A stretch of 64,000 nucleotides of DNA from Paraescarpia echinospica (Eukaryota; Annelida; Polychaeta; Sabellida; Siboglinidae), in the NCBI GenBank assembly GCA_020002185.1, contig CM034535.1:64660757-64724756 (forward strand), in the 5' to 3' direction. Positions 14,459 to 26,229 of the stretch are shown here, one piece after another. Numbering within the stretch: position 1 is the first letter of the stretch; the number at the start of each line of letters is the position of its first letter. Both the position numbers and the translations under genes were made by a program. The notes under the pieces are model-generated. The model did not search any database. It had not been told where the DNA came from and worked only from the letters and a program-made list of their open reading frames with translations.

Positions 14459-15760
14459 ATGGAGCCAACCGAACAAGTTGGTAATTATGCGGCCAATTCT
14501 CATCAGGCGCAAAACAGGTACGTTTTGCTAACTCACCTAACACTGACTTTCATTGCTAACTCACCTAACACTGACTTTCATCACTCACTTTCTTTTATAA
14601 CGTTCACTACCTATTTCTTTTATAACGTTCACTATTTTTACAGCGATCCGCCTCCCCAAAACGCCGGACTCGGTACGCCCCAAGTCGACGTGAATACGCC
14701 TCCCCAAGTCGACGTGATTGCGCCTCCCCAAGCCGCTGGAGATAGTGCTAATCCACCGCCTGCCTCTATGCGTCTACCCCCACCACAAAGCCGCCCCGGC
14801 GCAAGGTACGTTTAACGATAATAGCGCTTTTTTAATTTACCTTTATTTGCAGACGCCTACTTTCGATAAAGCCTATAGCTGCTTTTCCGTTCGCCCCGCT
14901 ATTTACAAACGCCCCGCTACCGACTTAATGTTTTGTTTTTTTACAGGCCCTAACCTAAAAAGAGACGCGCCGTTACTTTAATACTTTTTTTCATACTTGC
15001 AGACGAACCATCGCCGGCTTCGATACCCTGCATATAGGGCGCGGGCAAACCCTTGCGAGGCCCTCGCACCGAAACGGCTTCATTCATAGATCTAGAATAA
15101 ATTTAACCCCAGGCGATCTGATTATGATAGATAGGGGGCCGCGCGCCGATCGACCTGGGGGCACATTGTACCTTGGACGTCGCCGACCACATCACACCCC
15201 TTAACACTGTTTCCTTCTCCACAGATGAACCCCCGCGCGCCAGTAGTCACCACCCCGACGCTAATTGACCTTTTCCTCCTTCCCCCAGCCGACACATCTA
15301 CGTGATCGACCCTAGTCTGGCACGTGGACGCTACAATATCGGGCGGGGAATGACAGTGCACTACATAGGACCTGCGCCCCACGCAATCACATTCACCTCG
15401 CCACGACGCCGCCACCACCAGCCCCTCTTAGCCGTTGAGCCGCGCCGACGAGAAAAAGAACAACAAGAAGAAGAAGAAGAATACGAAGAGCCGGCAGAAA
15501 ATTTCGGTGACGACTACAGTGGGTTCACCGATTTAGAATTTCTAGATGCCGACAACCCCCTACCAGAGGCGGCGGCGGTAGAGACTTTCACACAGCCAGT
15601 CTCCTTTGCCGATATATTCCCACGCCCCCAAATTCTCCCCCCCCTCATTTGCCCCACCCGTCCCAGCGCATCTTTCCGTTCATTTAGGCTTTCCGCCACA
15701 ACCCTCCGACCGAAACGGCTTTGGCCCACCCCCATGACCCCTTTCCGTCGTCATCTGTAA
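14459..15760 (+). CDS. Four-exon gene of unknown function in the GC-rich island, ~285 aa
   Basis: Not a family I recognise. The exons inferred from GT-AG sites and reading phase are 14459-14517, 14644-14805, 15003-15167 and 15289-15760, giving 286 codons with the stop. The product has a short N-terminus, a Pro/Gln-rich stretch with repeated PQVDV, and a basic globular part with two HIGRG/NIGRG-like segments. It ends in a Glu-rich acidic run and a basic, Pro-rich tail. No transmembrane segment is visible. Introns are small (126, 197 and 121 bp). Extra acceptors at about 14853, 14947 and 15225 would give shortened C-termini. The compact splicing, base composition and divergent arrangement with an RPA-like gene suggest a viral or mobile-element gene. 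A host orphan gene is the alternative. The last exon is an uninterrupted frame; the joins are predictions. Confidence 0.55.
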
Positions 15761-15762
15761 CC

Positions 15763-15768
15763 AATAAA
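15763..15768 (+). terminator. Polyadenylation signal AATAAA
   Basis: AATAAA begins two bases after the stop codon of the four-exon gene, and T/GT-rich sequence (TTTATTGTTTCTGTGTTTCC) follows 20-40 bases later. This is a standard cleavage/polyadenylation layout and supports the gene's strand and 3' end. Confidence 0.75.
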
Positions 15769-15829
15769 ATTTATTTCTCACCGTTTATTGTTTCTGTGTT
15801 TCCTTTCGCCTTCCAACGCACACACGAAT

Positions 15830-16330
15830 ATAGTTCCACCTACACATTTAGCCCACTCCACCAGCCTTCCAAAATCACACACGAATAATTCCGCCTATAT
15901 TGCAACACCAAAGCCACAAGCTTAATACACGCGCACAGGCCAATATGACAGCGCCGACCTCCAGCTGCATCAGATGCCACCAACTGTGTTTCCACCAGTA
16001 TTCCAACTCACACACGAAACAATCCAGCGAACGCCAAATCCACAAGCTTAATACGCGCGCACACAGGCCACTCTGACAGCTCCGACCGCCAACTGCAATA
16101 ACACACGATTAATTCCACCTATATTGCACCACCAAACACCAGCGGCCGCCAAAGCCACAGGCTTAATACACGCGCACAGGCCCCTATGACAGCGCCAGCC
16201 TCCAGCCGCCATAACGATATTGCACGCACATCAGAGGTCCCCAACTGTATTCCAACTCACACACGAAACAATCCAGCGACCGCCAAAGCCACACACAGGC
16301 CAATCTGACAGCTCCGACCGCCCACTGCTA
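15830..16330. repeat. Tandem repeats of two alternating unit types in the GC-rich island
   Basis: Units open with CACACGAATAATTCC or ACACGATTAATTCC (type A, near 15879 and 16093) or with CACACGAAACAATCCAGCG (type B, near 16011 and 16259). They share inner blocks such as AAGCCACAAGCTTAATAC and GACAGCGCC/GACAGCTCC. The order is A-B-A-B with a unit length of roughly 80-165 bp. No coding potential. Such arrays are common in the non-coding ends of large DNA mobile elements and viruses, but they also occur as plain minisatellites. Confidence 0.75.
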
Positions 16331-16625
16331 TAACGATATTGCACCGCACTTGCACGCGTATCCATCAGCTGTGCCGCAGCCAGCGCTGACAGGCAATATC
16401 CACATCGGCGCCACAACCTTATTACAAGCGCGTCTATGCGGCCCCGAAAAACATTTATCCGGCCTCCCGTCAAACAATGCACATAAAAATCCTACAGCCT
16501 GACATTCGACACCACCATTTGCCAGTGAGTCGTGAAAACTAGGTCACGCAATTGCCCTCCTGATCTCCAGCTCGCCAGGCGTAATCTAAACCGCTCGGCC
16601 CCACCTCCACCACCGCACCGGTCTA

Positions 16626-16663
16626 GAAGCTTCTAGAAGGTTCTAGAACCTTCTAGAACCTTC
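16626..16663. promoter_or_regulatory. Eight-unit perfect heat-shock-element array
   Basis: Read on the plus strand, GAA and TTC triplets alternate with exactly two bases between them. GAA starts at 16626, 16636, 16646 and 16656; TTC starts at 16631, 16641, 16651 and 16661. That is eight contiguous inverted nGAAn pentamers, the binding-site grammar for HSF trimers, in which three units are usually enough. A TATA-like GATATA lies a few bases further right (16674-16679). Which transcript it would drive is unclear. Confidence 0.75.
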
Positions 16664-16790
16664 CCGCGCGTCACGATATACCCCGCTGATCCCCAGGGAC
16701 GTCACTTCACTCTAAAACTTTCCCATCTCCCGTGCACCTAATTAATACTAATAGGTCGCTATTTACTAGTTTTAGTCATTGGCTAGTGCT

Positions 16791-16874
16791 ACCCTCTAGT
16801 GAATGCGCTACTCATTTGTTACTAATTAGTACTTAATTAATTAATTAATTAGTACCTGATTAGTCACTAGAGGT
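16791..16874. repeat. Nested palindrome centred on TTAATTAATTAATTAA
   Basis: Outer arms CCCTCTAGTGA (from 16792) and TCACTAGAGG (16864-16873) are reverse complements. The inner 44 bases (16821-16864) are a near-perfect palindrome with ACTAATTAGTAC on the left and GTACCTGATTAGT on the right. It lies near the right edge of the GC-rich island, about 190 bp before the duplicated segment. It could be an element terminus or a simple AT-rich cruciform. Confidence 0.65.
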
Positions 16875-19551
16875 CGATAATCACCCTATCTATTTCCTCA
16901 TTATTCAGTAGATGGCGACACCCTCTTTCTCATGACCCCCATCAATCACTTTGACGTTTACTATAATCATACTGCTAAAAAACGTAGGAATTCTACTTAT
17001 AAAAAATGAAAAAGCCTTTGATCTAAGGTCACTTCCGTGGATGGCGAAACCCGAATCACTACTTATATAGGCTACATTACATTCATATGTGTACGCGTCA
17101 ACCGTCACGGACGTTCTGCATTCATAGATGTTGTCAATCTGCCAATCCCGGCGTGCAAACTCAAAAACTGGATAGATACTGGACCATTTGTAATTCTAAC
17201 AAGTATTATATTTATTATGACACATTCACTGAACTTTATACCAAAAAGAACACATTTTTTAAGTATACATTACCAGAAATACCGAGCTTTCGTAGACGCT
17301 AGGTTCGTGTCAATCGCCCGCGTTAAATGACGGATCTAATTGTTTTTGTCGTAGCGCAACGCACTGATTGTTTGTCGCAACACGTAGCCACTTAAAGCAT
17401 CGCCCGCACATCGTACGATCGGTACACGCGTAAAAGACACATTTAAGTCATACATTCACAGCACGCGCTTACATTACGTTTTATCAGAATTCATTATTAC
17501 ATCAGACATGAGCTTTGAGATATTGGAATTAGTGGAATATGTTATGTTTATGGTATTTAGATTTTTTATTGAATCCAAAATGAATTAGTTGATAATATAG
17601 TAAAACGTTCTGTTTCACAGCCATGTACTATCCATATGTTTCCCTAAATGTCTAGTGAAAATAGCAGAGTAAATTACATAGTAACACCAATAACGATATT
17701 TCTTTTTCTTAATTTAGGATTTTTTTAGTTATGTGCTTTGACGAGGACACATTTGTTTTTTAAGATTATTAATAAATGTCATAGTCAATAGTGGACAGAA
17801 AACTAATGTATATTATGAACATTAGTGTAATTTGAATGTGAATATATGTTTACAAATTTGCAATAATTAAACACACAATTAAAACTACTTATATATTTAA
17901 AATGAATTCCCATGATTTTACAAACGTGATGCTGTATAGTAGTCATGTGTTTGAAGTTATCTAATCGGTTACTGCCATTTCGAGCCTACACTACCAACAT
18001 AGGGCTAATCATTCAAGCTGGTTAACCCAAACATTTCTCCGACTTAGATTATATTTTCACAGTATGTATGCCACAGATACCTACAGATTGAATGCCGGGT
18101 CGGCAATTGACTAGTCTGCGGCAGCATGTCATATATAGTCTTTCGAACGTGCCATTTCCTAGATATCCGATGTTTTGCTGCCACTTACATTGCAAACATA
18201 GGACTAATCATTCAAGTATAGGGTGTTAAAAAAATTTCTCCGATTTCAATAAGATTTGTACTGTACATGCTGTAGATACCTATGGATCAGATGTGGGGTC
18301 GGCAAGTGACCGGTCTGCGCAAACATTTCATATAGGCTTTTGAACGTGCTATTTCCTTAAAGGGATTCTTTGTAAGCTAATATGCATTCGAGGTGTACTG
18401 TATCAAAACGTATTAATTTCCCATAAGTACTTTCTCTGCTACTTATGTCTTGCATGTTTATGCATAATTTGGGTGTTATCTGCGCAAAAAAACGATAAAC
18501 AGTTGTGTTTACACGAATCATGTTGGGCTTGCTGCCACGTGTATGATTAATTCTGCAGCCCGCGTATAATGAATATTCATGCACGCGCAGTGAACCACAC
18601 GACGACCATTGACGTCACACACATAGTTGACATGTTAGTTTCCGAGGTGAGTTGATTCAAGCAATGGCATTGTAAATTTGTAGACATATGCATATTGACA
18701 ACTATTTGTATAAGTGTGGGAAGCGTATGCACTGTTTAGTTACCCTGCTTCCCAATGCCGTCAGCCGAGTAATGTTTCGATTAAATAGAATTACAACGTC
18801 CGCTGACGCGGACGGCTGCAGTCGGTGTCAGCTGCCGCTTGGACTGTCACCGAATCTGTCGAGCCTCAACTACAATAACTAACATAGCCTTAGGCAAAGG
18901 TCTCGTCTTTCTAGTTAATAAAACTGCATTGTGCAATATTTGACATGCAGTGAACGAAAATGCATGCTAAAATATCAGTATATGCAACCATAGCAAGACG
19001 ATTAACCTGATCGTGGATGTAATATGTTTGCCTAAATCTGGGATTTGGGTATGTGTGTCTACGGGTCTTCCTTTCCAAATTTCAGTCAGCCGTTTTTGAA
19101 AAGGCCCTCCTTTCCCCACTTATTTGAACCGAAACATAAAAATGTGAGATTCGTATGTTCACAGACTGTTTTTAATGCTACAGCTACGATTGCCAGTAAA
19201 CCTGGCTGGCATGTCATCATTCAATGTAAACATTTTAGGTTTGTAGTACACAATACCATATTCCCACGGAATTTTGCGATGCACGAATTTTAGACACCAG
19301 CAGATCAGCAGTCTAGTATACATAAGTTTTTTCCATGAATATATTATTAAAAATCTAATAATACATCAGATCAAGTTGCGCTGTTTCATGTGAATAGCAC
19401 ATTTGATAATAATAGTATTCGCTAAAAGCAAATTAAACATGTATTTTTGACATGTTACTTTACTGTTATTGTACACTTTTCACGAGAATGGCCCATATGT
19501 ATAATTATATACAACATTAATTATTTGAGCAAGAATAAAGGAAAATATATA

Positions 19552-19735
19552 CAGTGCACTCTGGATAAGGTCTAACTTCCAGGGACCCATGACAATACTG
19601 ATAACTGGAATTTCTGATAACTAGAAAGTTATCAGAAGGTCCCCTTATCGGGACCTTTGCCCTGGACCGAGGAAAAGATTGATTTAATTTAGCAAAGATT
19701 CACTTATGCGAGTTCAAGTTATCTGGAGTGCACTG
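19552..19735. mobile_element. pogo/Tc1-like MITE, copy 2
   Basis: This is the better-preserved partner of the element at 8661. The termini are CAGTGCACTC and GAGTGCACTG, with TA at 19550-19551 and 19736-19737. It is 184 bp and has no coding capacity. It was present before the segment was duplicated or the haplotypes diverged. Confidence 0.65.
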
Positions 19736-20218
19736 TATATGACCAATGCATACAGGTAATTATGTAGAAGCAAATTAAAAGTTAGCCAAAGTAATGGATT
19801 GGGATTTTAGTCTGACTAAATCAACATAACAAGGTTCTCTTGTATTTCTTTTCCATTTAGCCAGCTGTACACTTGGTGATAAGTACCATAATCCAATATA
19901 TCAACTGAATTAATCTGCACAGTGTTAAGGTAGTTAACTCATATTTAGGCTCAGTTTCATAAATTCAACTTTGTTTATTTGCAGGAACATTGGAAATAGT
20001 TGACCTGATGGAAAGAGGAAATTGAAGAGCTTTACTTAACACTGCCATTAATTGGACAATGGGTCACCTGACATAAGATGATGTCTGACTTTGTTCTGCC
20101 CCATTCTGTTCTTGGAAGTTGTACCTCATTTCGAGTTTCAAATGGATGTGTGCATATGATAGCTTTGTTTATCAAAATGCATAGCAGTGCTATTAATAGG
20201 ACAATATGTTAACTCACA

Positions 20219-21552
20219 AAGAGGCAAACATTATACCGTTATTTAAAAAAGGTTCGAGAAACAAGTCAGAGAACTATAGACCAGTGAGTTTAACATCAGT
20301 GATTTGCAAATTATTAGAAAGACTAATTAAAGATCACATGGTGGATTTTCTTGTTAAACATAACTTGATAAACCCATCTCAACATGGGTTTTTAAAAGCG
20401 AGGTCATGCTTAACAAATATGTTATGTTTTTTGGAAGACATCACTAGGTGGGTAGATGAGGGATCACCAGTAGATATCATCTATTTAGATTTTCAAAAAG
20501 CTTTCGACAAAGTACCACATCAAAGATTACTCCTTAAGCTAAAGGCCCATGGCATAGGAAATGGTATAATAAACTGGATAGAAAAATGGCTGAATGACAG
20601 AAGACAACGTGTAGTAGTTGATGGGGAGGCTTCAAACTGGAAATCGGTATTGAGTGGGGTACCACAGGGATCAGTACTAGGACCTATATTATTCTTAATA
20701 TATATCAACGATTTGGACGATAATATAACAAGCAAGGTGTTAAAATTTGCGGATGATACAAAAGTGTTTAGAAGGATTAAAAGTGATGGAGACAGACAGC
20801 ATTTACAAGATGATCTTGATAGGTTGATCAAATGGTCTGAAAAGTGGCAAATGCTGTTCAATTTTGGGAAATGTAAATGCCTCCACACAGGTCATGGGAA
20901 TGAAGAGGTAAAATATAAAATGGGGGGTACTGTTCTAAGTACTACTGTAAAAGAAAAGGACTTGGAGTTAACCATTAGTGCTGATATGAAGGTTTCAGAG
21001 CAGTGCGGAATTGCAGCGTCAAAGGGAAATCAAATCCTTGGATTAATTAGGCGAAATATAGCGTATAAGAAAAAAGAATTAATAGTACCGCTGTACAAAA
21101 CAATAGTGAGGCCTCATTTAGAATATTGTATACAAGCATGGAGGCCATATCGCAAGAAGGACATAGATATGCTAGAAAGAGTACAGAGGAGAGCGACTGA
21201 AATGATAAAATCTGGGGATCTTAGTTACGAAATACGCCTAAAAGAATGTGGTTTAACAACATTAGAGACCAGGAGATTGAGAGGAGATCACATAGAAGTG
21301 TTTAAAATATTGAATGGTTATGAAAATATTGATAGAAACATTTTTTTCTCAGTTAAGAAAAATAGAAGGACCAGAGGACATGAAGCTACATTAGTAAAGG
21401 AGCAGTGTAGATTAGATATAAGAAAGTTCTCATTCTCACAAAGGACTGTAAATGAATGGAACAGATTATCTCCTGATTGTGTTGGTGCTAGTAGCGTGAA
21501 TATGTTTAAAAATAAAATCGACACACACCTTAAAAAGGCGGGATACATGTAG
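20219..21552 (+). CDS. LINE reverse transcriptase (partial, frame intact to stop)
   Basis: The frame enters from the 5' truncation point and stays open to TAG at 21550-21552, about 444 residues. RT landmarks in order are NYRPVSLTS, QHGFLKARS, YLDFQKAFD, SGVPQGSVLGPILFLIYIND and the catalytic FADDTK. They are followed by the C-terminal thumb-like region with YKTIVRPHLEY and VQRRAT, typical of the jockey/CR1/L2 clades. The enzyme would copy element RNA at a nicked target site. There is no native start codon, so it is not expected to be expressed as a full protein. Confidence 0.93.
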
Positions 21553-21601
21553 ATAAAAAGTATTGGACTCTCGATAAGCCAAAAGGCTTCCTTGTCCACC
21601 T

Positions 21602-21628
21602 GCCATCCAGAGTAATTTTCTGGATGGC
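21602..21628 (+). other. 3' tail hairpin of the LINE
   Basis: GCCATCCAGA and TCTGGATGGC form a perfect 10-bp stem around a 7-base loop GTAATTT, just before the short tandem tail. CR1/L2 elements such as UnaL2 carry a conserved 3' stem-loop recognised by their reverse transcriptase. This has the same position and form. Confidence 0.8.
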
Positions 21629-24600
21629 AATCTTGTTAAATCTTGTTAAATCTCACACAGTGGTGAAGAAGATGTCTGACTTTGTTCTGCCTCATTAATT
21701 CCGTGTGGCTGCTGGGAGTATGTACATTACTACGTATCAAATGGATTTCTGCAATCGATCGATTTGTGCATCCAAATGCACATCGTCCCGTCATTATGTT
21801 GAAAAGTAGGAGTACATAATAACATTTATGCTTTCATATGCTCATCATGTTTGGATTGTGTTCTACAGCATATTCTTCAAAATTTGTTGAAACAAGTTTG
21901 TGTTAAGTGAATTATACTTGCAGTAGTGTATAAAAAGGTGTTGACAAAGTTGCTTTTACAATAATTTTGAAAATTCATAAAATATAAATGTTCCACAACA
22001 TTCAAAATGTCTTAGGGATCTTCTTGAGCTAAATACACCAATGATGACTGAAAACAGTGTTTTAGAATATGCGTTACTTTTAAAGTTTTGTAATTTTATA
22101 ACTTTATTTCCATCATGCAATGACCATTTTATTTGTTATCGAAACGGGAGTTCGACAAAAACAAATTCAATCTTTTATTCTAAATGATGGACAGAACAAA
22201 TAATTATTGCTCTCCCAGTACAAAATAAAATAAGTTTTTACACTGATGCAATAAATTTTTATATTTTGTCGACAATAATGTTATGCTCTTTATAGATTTA
22301 CATTTTTCAAACTATAACTAGTGAAGGTAAACCTTACGTAGATAGGAAAGTACATAACCACCTATCCTATCTTAATACCATAGAATGAGTTAGTGATGTG
22401 ATATGTATTTATACTGCTTATGGAAATAGCAGCTGGATTTATGGTGCAAATAAAATGGTTTCATTATTGAATGTTTCTCAGCTTCAGTAAGTTTCTGTTA
22501 TCTAAACGTTTCATTAAAACTTCACTTCAAAGTGTATAGCCAGATGTACCTAGTAAAAATAAACATGATAGTACCATAGTTTTTATATTCCAACAAAAAC
22601 AACGCCAACATTCAATATGACATCGGCATCGGGGATGATCGGCGGCTTCGTGCATGGAGAGGTGGTGTTTTTTTCTGTTAAATCAATCCGTCTGTCATGA
22701 ACTGTTGCTATGTTCATTCTCTGTTTATTCCATATTTTCCTTCTTTAATTTAGTGAATCTGTGACATAAACAGCAGCTGGTCCACGTTTCATTTTGGTAA
22801 TTTTATCGGTCACGACTCATTCGCATGGCGGTGGCTAATCCATATTATATACATATGTTGATGACGTATTTCTTGCATCTATTAACTCGGCGTAGCTAAT
22901 CGAAGTCTGACGGACATTCCCGAATATTCCTTATACGGATTGTGAAGGTGGACCCAAAGTAGAAACTCCGCGTACGCAGAGTTATTTTGTCGATATATTG
23001 TCAGGGTCATTAGTGATTAATAAAAAATAATTCTAATGAAATAAAGGCATAGAATTACATGAAATAATCATATTAACAGGATTACCTAATAATTGCGTAC
23101 ATTACAAAGATTCTCAAAGACTCCCTTTAAGATATTCGACCTTTTGCTGCCATTTTACATTGCAAACATAGACAAATCATTCACGCATAGGATGTTAACA
23201 AAACTTTTTTCTCCGATTTTGATGATTTTTTCACAGTATATGCAGAAAACACCCGCAAATCAGATGTGGGGTGGGCAAATGTGGTGGGGCGCTTTTCTCG
23301 CGTGCCATGCGCGTTTGTCTAGGGCGCGTAATGTAAATTATTTTTTCCTAAAACCGACGTTATCGTTAAACTCATCCGACATCTTAGGACCACTACTACT
23401 CTTTCTTTCATGCTTACCTTGGTACACAGCTTCCACCATCATAACATCCAATTCTGCCACTCATATTAGTATCATCGTTGTGGGCACCAGATCTCTCAGA
23501 CTTGTGTCGTTAGTAATCTAAATGTCCACAAATATCAGTACCAGTATTTCTTCACATGTAAATTTTTCTGCCATCTGTTTAAATATAAACATTCCATCGG
23601 TCGTCCTTCTTTCCTTTCTGAATCCGCGTTATTCTTCGTCTTATTCCTACCTAACTCTCTTCCGTATCTTTCAATCCAAAATACTTTCTAGCAGCTTCTT
23701 AAAATGACCCTGAATTGATGCCTCGATATTTCGCCAAAGATGTGTTTATACATTTGTTATAAAAGATTCAAGGTTATAAACATCCCAAACTTTGTTGTAA
23801 ATAGTGAAACATTCAAGACTTAAAGTAGATATCAGTAACAATGATATGGCGTATGCATAAGCAACAATTTATGCCTTGATTTGAAAATTCTATAGGTGTA
23901 CTGAAGTTGTAAAGTGAATGTTGAAATCCGTGGTGTCTGTTTAAATAACAATGTACTTCCAACATAATGTGAAATCTTGAGATGTTGCCCTGTGAGGTAA
24001 ACTATTAATGCATGACTATCCCCTCCCTAGAAATTACCCAAGTTGGTGGAATTACTTCTTCCTTCTTTGTTGTTTCCAGACTCGCTCTGGTCCTATATCT
24101 GATTAAAGAGGTATGTTTATTGACTTTGCCACTCCTCTGACATCAATGAGTGTCTTAATTAGCTCTTTCACAGGAGGGCGCTTTTCACCCCTGGATGGGA
24201 TAATTACCCTAATAAATTCGGGGCGGGTATTTTGTTTCAGGCGTCTGCCTATAGCTGGCCTATAGTATATAATACTATACATATAGATCTACCATCTTCT
24301 AGTAGTATGCCCTATAACAACAATACTCAAAAACAACATATCATTGAATTATAATAAACATAATGAGGTGCGTATGATTAATTTCCCCCTGTCCGCATCA
24401 TAACTGTTTGTGCATGTAACATTATTTTATAACGGGATACGTTAATAGAAGACATGCGTGTGTGTGCGCGCGTGCTTGCGTGCGTATGTATATGTATATA
24501 TTGGCATTTGGGACAATTTTATACGTATATAGATTTTTGAGAATCCAACATGTTGGTGGTCACAAATTCCACATATGATATAGTATAGGGTCGTCACTAA

Positions 24601-24843
24601 TCGTGTATCGACGACAGACGGATATATTTTATTGCCTTCTCTGGAGACAGAGTATCAAAGTACTGGGCCTAGTTTATCGTTGTTATTGTTATCCTGCAAG
24701 CTACCTGTTTATTTACGAATATTCCAGATAGATAGAAAAACAAGGAGACTACCCTTCCCAAAAAATTTTGATCACGTTGAAGTTTAATAAATGGGACCCA
24801 GGCTTTCAGAATCTGTCTTCAGAAATGACGTAGCTAAAGACAG

Positions 24844-25790
24844 TGTCAAGGCTATAGACTTCCCAAATTTACGGGAAATATTATATTCAGCCAGTTTTGG
24901 CAGTTCCATGCGCATGATATAGGCTCATAGATTATCAGTTTAAGGAATAAAAATTATAACATATATATGCATATACACACATATATATATAGTATATTAT
25001 ACTCTATATTAATTAACGTTACATTGTGTAGTAACATATGACAAGGCTGGGTCTTTAACAAGTCATCTGCACAATGTGACATCTTTCTACACCCATAGCA
25101 GATAACACAAAGGGCGGTAAAATATAAAAAATTGCTCTCAAGGGGACGTAGAAAGTTGACTATTATACACAGTGGACAGGGGCACATGTCACACACAAAC
25201 ATGGTAGTCATTTTAGAAGCTATTGTTAAGTAGCGGTGGGATTATGAGAGCTACCCATTGGCTAGTTTGAAATGGTCATTGCTCACAGCTTTATGCTTGG
25301 ATGCGAGTCTGAGCTGCATGGGCAATGACTGCTGTGGGTCCATTACTTCTGCTCATGCTTACTAATGGTAGTTTAATGACCCCTACACAGATCAAGCAAC
25401 ATATAGTCCACATTATGCAGGGGGACGTAGTCACACCCCTGGCCTGTGAGGATTTTTTAACCACGCCTGCGAGTTTAACATAAAGTTTGAAGTAAATCTG
25501 CCAATATGTAATGCAAATGTGTTCTTCTATTATAGGAGCAAGCCGGCGGCTCAAAATAGCCAGTAAAGATTTATTTCGCGACACGGGGGAAGTTTTGTAG
25601 TCGTATTCAAAACGGAAAGACATTAAGGTAAATACAGATATATTATGTGCATAATTAAACTAATAGACATGTTTCAGCTATGTTTTTCACTTCCAACGTA
25701 TCCCAACACTCAACGAATAACACATAAGTTAATCTTACTTCATAAGTAGCCATAATATAGTTTTTGCTAAGTTTGAAGACGCTTCCACGA
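24844..25790. other. Spacer without recognisable gene
   Basis: Unique sequence between the duplicated segment and the retrotransposon. A 110-codon minus-strand frame (25291-25623) has no recognisable motif and no splice context. TATA microsatellite-like bases occur near 24960-25010. Nothing further is supported. Confidence 0.55.
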
Positions 25791-25795
25791 CCAGG

Positions 25796-26018
25796 TGGAA
25801 TGGTACTCTCCTGTACTCTACAATAATCTGACAACGTGTATTGTAACAGAACTGTTTAATTACTCATATCAACATCGTGGTACATCTGGGCGGAAGTGCC
25901 TTCCGTATCCCGGCTAACAGATCTTTCTCGAACAATGCCATGCCATCTATATGTATAATGATGAACTATTTAACCGTAACTGGTGGAACTTAATGCGCCA
26001 GATGGCGATACTATCACA
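25796..26018 (-). repeat. 3' LTR of the Ty3/Gypsy element
   Basis: 223 bp, matching 30444-30656 apart from a short insertion near 25940 and scattered substitutions. It starts TG and ends CA in element orientation. Confidence 0.95.
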
Positions 26019-26031
26019 TCCCCCTTCTTTC
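26019..26031 (-). other. Polypurine tract
   Basis: GAAAGAAGGGGGA on the minus strand abuts the 3' LTR directly. This is the plus-strand primer position for LTR elements. Confidence 0.9.
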
Positions 26032-26229
26032 AATGAAGTGACGTCTAACGATAGTACTATGCATACAAATTGTCTACAAAGCTAACTGCTAAGTAAGAAA
26101 TAAAATGTCCAAAGAAGACGTGATGTCTCGTGGTAACGTGTCAATCTACACGTGCGCGCATTTCTAATTATGGTGTGAGCGAGTGTCTAAATAACTGCGT
26201 ATCTGTCTCTATGAAACGTTCAAGAATAT

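Larger units (their letters stand above)
20219..21651 (+). mobile_element. 5'-truncated CR1/L2-like LINE
   Basis: Comparison with copy 1 (around 9330) gives exact edges. The target CTCACA at 20213-20218 is repeated at 21652-21657 around the insert. The element holds a reverse transcriptase frame, a short 3' UTR with a perfect hairpin, and a tail made of two direct copies of TCTTGTTAAA. The endonuclease and any ORF1 are absent, so the copy is 5'-truncated. Absence from the other segment copy and an unbroken frame indicate a recent insertion. Confidence 0.92.
17063..24843 (+). repeat. Large duplicated segment, copy 2 (with LINE insertion)
   Basis: Collinear with 6179-12550 except for a LINE at 20219-21651 and small indels. 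It is homologous to copy 1 up to the last base before the gap in copy 1, and its own sequence continues without a break past 24843. No protein-coding gene is convincing apart from the LINE. Confidence 0.92.

Noticed and set aside
15830..16330. Possible CRISPR-like array
   Set aside because: Units are long, imperfect and alternate in type with no uniform repeat and spacer lengths, and the host is an animal.
25291..25623. 110-codon minus-strand frame in the spacer
   Set aside because: No recognisable motif, no promoter or splice context, and composition like the surrounding spacer.
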